Source: Ciona savignyi
Lineage: Eukaryota; Chordata; Ascidiacea; Phlebobranchia; Cionidae
DNA length: 64,000 nt
Direction: 5' to 3'
Assembly (NCBI GenBank): GCA_000149265.1
Contig: CH003336.1
Coordinates: 684,770 to 748,769 of the forward strand
Both the position numbers and the translations under genes were made by a program. The notes beneath the pieces were generated by a model. It did no database searches. It was given only the letters and a program-made list of their open reading frames with translations, and was not told the origin of the DNA. Positions 63,301 to 64,000 of this stretch are shown piece by piece (the first letter of the stretch is position 1; the number at the start of each line of letters is the position of its first letter).

Positions 63301-63706
63301 ACAAGGTTTAATCCACAAATAAAAAGGATTTAGCAAAGTCGATGCATGTGGTTGCCTTGATATAAGTTTAAACGTGTTCAAGCACTGGTTTATTGTAGCC
63401 AACAACCAAGGTTTGTGCTATTGTAGCCAATGATATTTTCCACTGCAGACAAGGTTGGCTACAATAAACCAATACTAAATGAATACAGCACCACAAAAAA
63501 GTATTCTATCCTGATTCTTGTTCTATACTACGTCAGTTACCAATAAAAAAAGCACTTAAAAATACATCAGAAAACTTAGTTACCCAGTGGCTGCCGCAGG
63601 TTTAGGTCGATAGTTTTGTACCAAGCCCATCGGAGCTTATGCAAAGCTGGTCTATCATGCAGCGGGAAGAAGTCAGTGATCAATTCATTACTGGCAAGAC
63701 GACGAA
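54363..63706 (-). CDS. ANO10: Anoctamin-10, C-terminal ten exons (5' part outside window)
   Basis: TMEM16-family multi-pass membrane protein (lipid scramblase/ion channel family). Exons: 63706-63584, 62812-62556, 60740-60565, 59269-59056, 57445-57371, 56961-56746, 56367-56176, 55715-55572, 55122-55006 and 54467-54363. Phases 1,0,2,0,0,0,0,0,0 agree; about 539 codons. Landmarks against ANO10 from memory: [176 protein letters not shown] and the SxxxLPYW block separate it from ANO1-7. The short tail ends [13 protein letters not shown]. The N-terminal cytosolic domain (about 190 aa in human) is not seen. Introns carry SINEs, minisatellites and a MITE-derived array. The exon-4 donor (CTA|GTAAAG) is the least certain junction. 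Confidence 0.93.
54507..54864. repeat. 59-bp minisatellite, about six copies, in the last ANO10 intron
   Basis: Unit begins AGCTAAACCAGGATTATATA and continues TTAAAACCACACGTCCCAAA; period 59 with only a few substitutions between units. The first unit starts 40 bp from the exon acceptor. Confidence 0.95.
55375..55575. other. G-poor, C/A-rich tract next to an ANO10 donor
   Basis: Plus strand is almost free of G with many C-runs; the ANO10 transcript strand therefore has repeated runs of three to six G immediately after the donor at 55571. Confidence 0.75.
55737..56135. mobile_element. Two family A SINE pieces in opposite orientation
   Basis: A plus copy (AAGGTTGTGGGTTCGAAAAC at about 55771) meets a minus copy (GATCACCTCGCGCCCACC at about 55984). 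In an ANO10 intron. Confidence 0.7.
56425..56727 (-). mobile_element. SINE family A, near full length
   Basis: Four GGATA repeats as tail, GTGAATGGGAAAACCAATGG, CCACCGTCGGTTTACCGTAG, CTGCAACCTTTTGATTGAAA and head CCGCTAGACCAACCGGCCGG. It ends about 20 bp from the ANO10 exon at 56746. Confidence 0.92.
57846..58147. mobile_element. 302-bp hAT-type element in ANO10 intron
   Basis: Ends CAGGGGTCAGCAACC and GGTTGCCGAACCCTG. Flanks CTATAGCT and CTATAAGT are a mutated 8-bp duplication. Same family as 10904-11146. Confidence 0.88.
59276..59560 (-). mobile_element. SINE family A
   Basis: GGATAGGATATTTATGTTTA tail, CCGTTGGGTTACTGAAGCTA, CAGTGTGTTGGGTATGATTC and a head near 59545 (CCACTAGACTAATTTGACGG). 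It abuts the ANO10 exon at 59269 within 10 bp, next to the acceptor. Confidence 0.88.
59700..59830 (+). mobile_element. SINE family A 3' fragment
   Basis: ACACAACACATTGCAATACC through ACAGGGGTTAAACTGTTCTA. Confidence 0.7.
60370..60510. repeat. Tandem repeat of a SINE-tail-like motif
   Basis: GGGGTTAAACATGAATATCC-like units recur four times about every 35-40 bases, resembling the 3' end of family A (GGGGATAAACATGAATATCC). Confidence 0.7.
61706..62433. mobile_element. MITE with its terminal repeat expanded into a minisatellite
   Basis: Left end GTCCCTCTATTTTGTACAGG then TCCGCTAGGTCCAG; the right end reads CTAGCGGACCTGTACAAAAT then AAAGGGAC, an inverted repeat with one mismatch over about 33 bases. 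Next to the left end is the MITE core (GGAGTTAGGATTAGTTCTGG, 61765). From 61845 to 62415 the end-derived motif is repeated as GGACCTAGCGCTGGACCTAG. In ANO10 intron 2. Confidence 0.85.
61845..62415. repeat. 21-bp minisatellite GGACCTAGCGCTGGACCTAGC
   Basis: About 27 units, with GCG/GAG/CAG variants at two positions and two short 9-bp units near 62140. No unit contains a stop in two frames of the minus strand, which explains the repetitive open frames there; these are not genes. Confidence 0.95.
62448..62588. repeat. Tandem copies of an ANO10 exon end and donor site
   Basis: Units 62551-62588 (true exon end), 62513-62550, 62470-62512 and a truncated 62448-62469. On the minus strand each of the first three has GGTACTAAG|GTAC, the exon end with its donor. 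Confidence 0.9.
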
Positions 63707-64000
63707 CTGAAATTTGGAGTAACTTACAACACTACACGAATAGCATTTGTTAGTTTGGTTAAAGGATGAAATAGTATATTATTTGGTAAAATATGCATAT
63801 TGGTGTGGCTATGTTTGATTGTGAGTTTTTTTTGGGGAAATCTCTATTTATTAAATTTCACTGAAACTTGTGATCAGTCACATTTACGCTTTATATGATA
63901 AGGCAGAAATCTTCTAACGGGTTAAATCTTTTGGTGATGTTGGCTAATAAGGGATCTGTTAAAGAGTAATCACTTTATATTGTAAGGAAAAATGTAAACT

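Overview
This window reads as an animal (eukaryotic) chromosome segment. It is AT-rich and crowded with short interspersed repeats. Every gene but two is cut into small exons by GT-AG introns, and no bacterial-type gene layout is present. The gene set is chordate-like: CUL2, SPCS1, thymosin beta, PEX11G, ANO10, an EGF-ZP membrane protein and Ly6/uPAR proteins. Together with compact genes and tRNA-derived SINEs, this best fits a tunicate such as Ciona; that assignment is my inference. Coding models were built by hand from splice sites, reading phase and remembered family sequence. All but one are too fragmented to show as a single open frame, and each model closes in phase.

Layout, left to right. 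(1) 0.1-4.5 kb: three minus-strand housekeeping genes, SPCS1, a stand-alone WRN-type exonuclease and the 5' half of cullin-2. They are close enough to raise the question of an operon. (2) 9.1-10.5 kb: a complete plus-strand thymosin beta gene whose first coding exon carries only four coding bases. (3) 12.2-14.9 kb: a minus-strand rolling-stone-like multi-pass membrane protein in three exons. (4) 18.1-28.0 kb: an eight-exon minus-strand gene for a secreted-type membrane protein with signal peptide, one EGF module, a full ZP domain, a basic cleavage site, one TM helix and a short tail. Its last intron holds a 12-bp minisatellite with a 100-N assembly gap. (5) 29-46.8 kb: a locally duplicated region with three minus-strand copies of a GPI-anchored Ly6/uPAR-like gene. 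All three are intact at 153 aa. Each has an identical GGGACTTTCC (kappa-B-like) site upstream, and the copies differ by datable transposon insertions. (6) 51.1-53.8 kb: plus-strand PEX11G with a GC-AG intron and a 48-nt microexon. (7) 54.4-63.7 kb: the 3' ten exons of minus-strand ANO10; its N-terminal exons lie beyond the right edge.

The rest is mostly mobile DNA. There are two tRNA-derived SINE families: family A (about 290 bp, tail of TATCC repeats) and family B (tRNA-Ser/Leu-like). There are many hAT-type non-autonomous elements with 8-bp target duplications, some nested in SINEs or in each other. A MITE family has a GTTAGGGTTAGTTC-like core, and there is a relic of a P-element/THAP-type transposase. 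Two elements have amplified their own terminal sequence into minisatellites, and one of these has a clean empty site in the neighbouring duplicate. I see no CRISPR, rRNA, functional tRNA or virus-derived gene.
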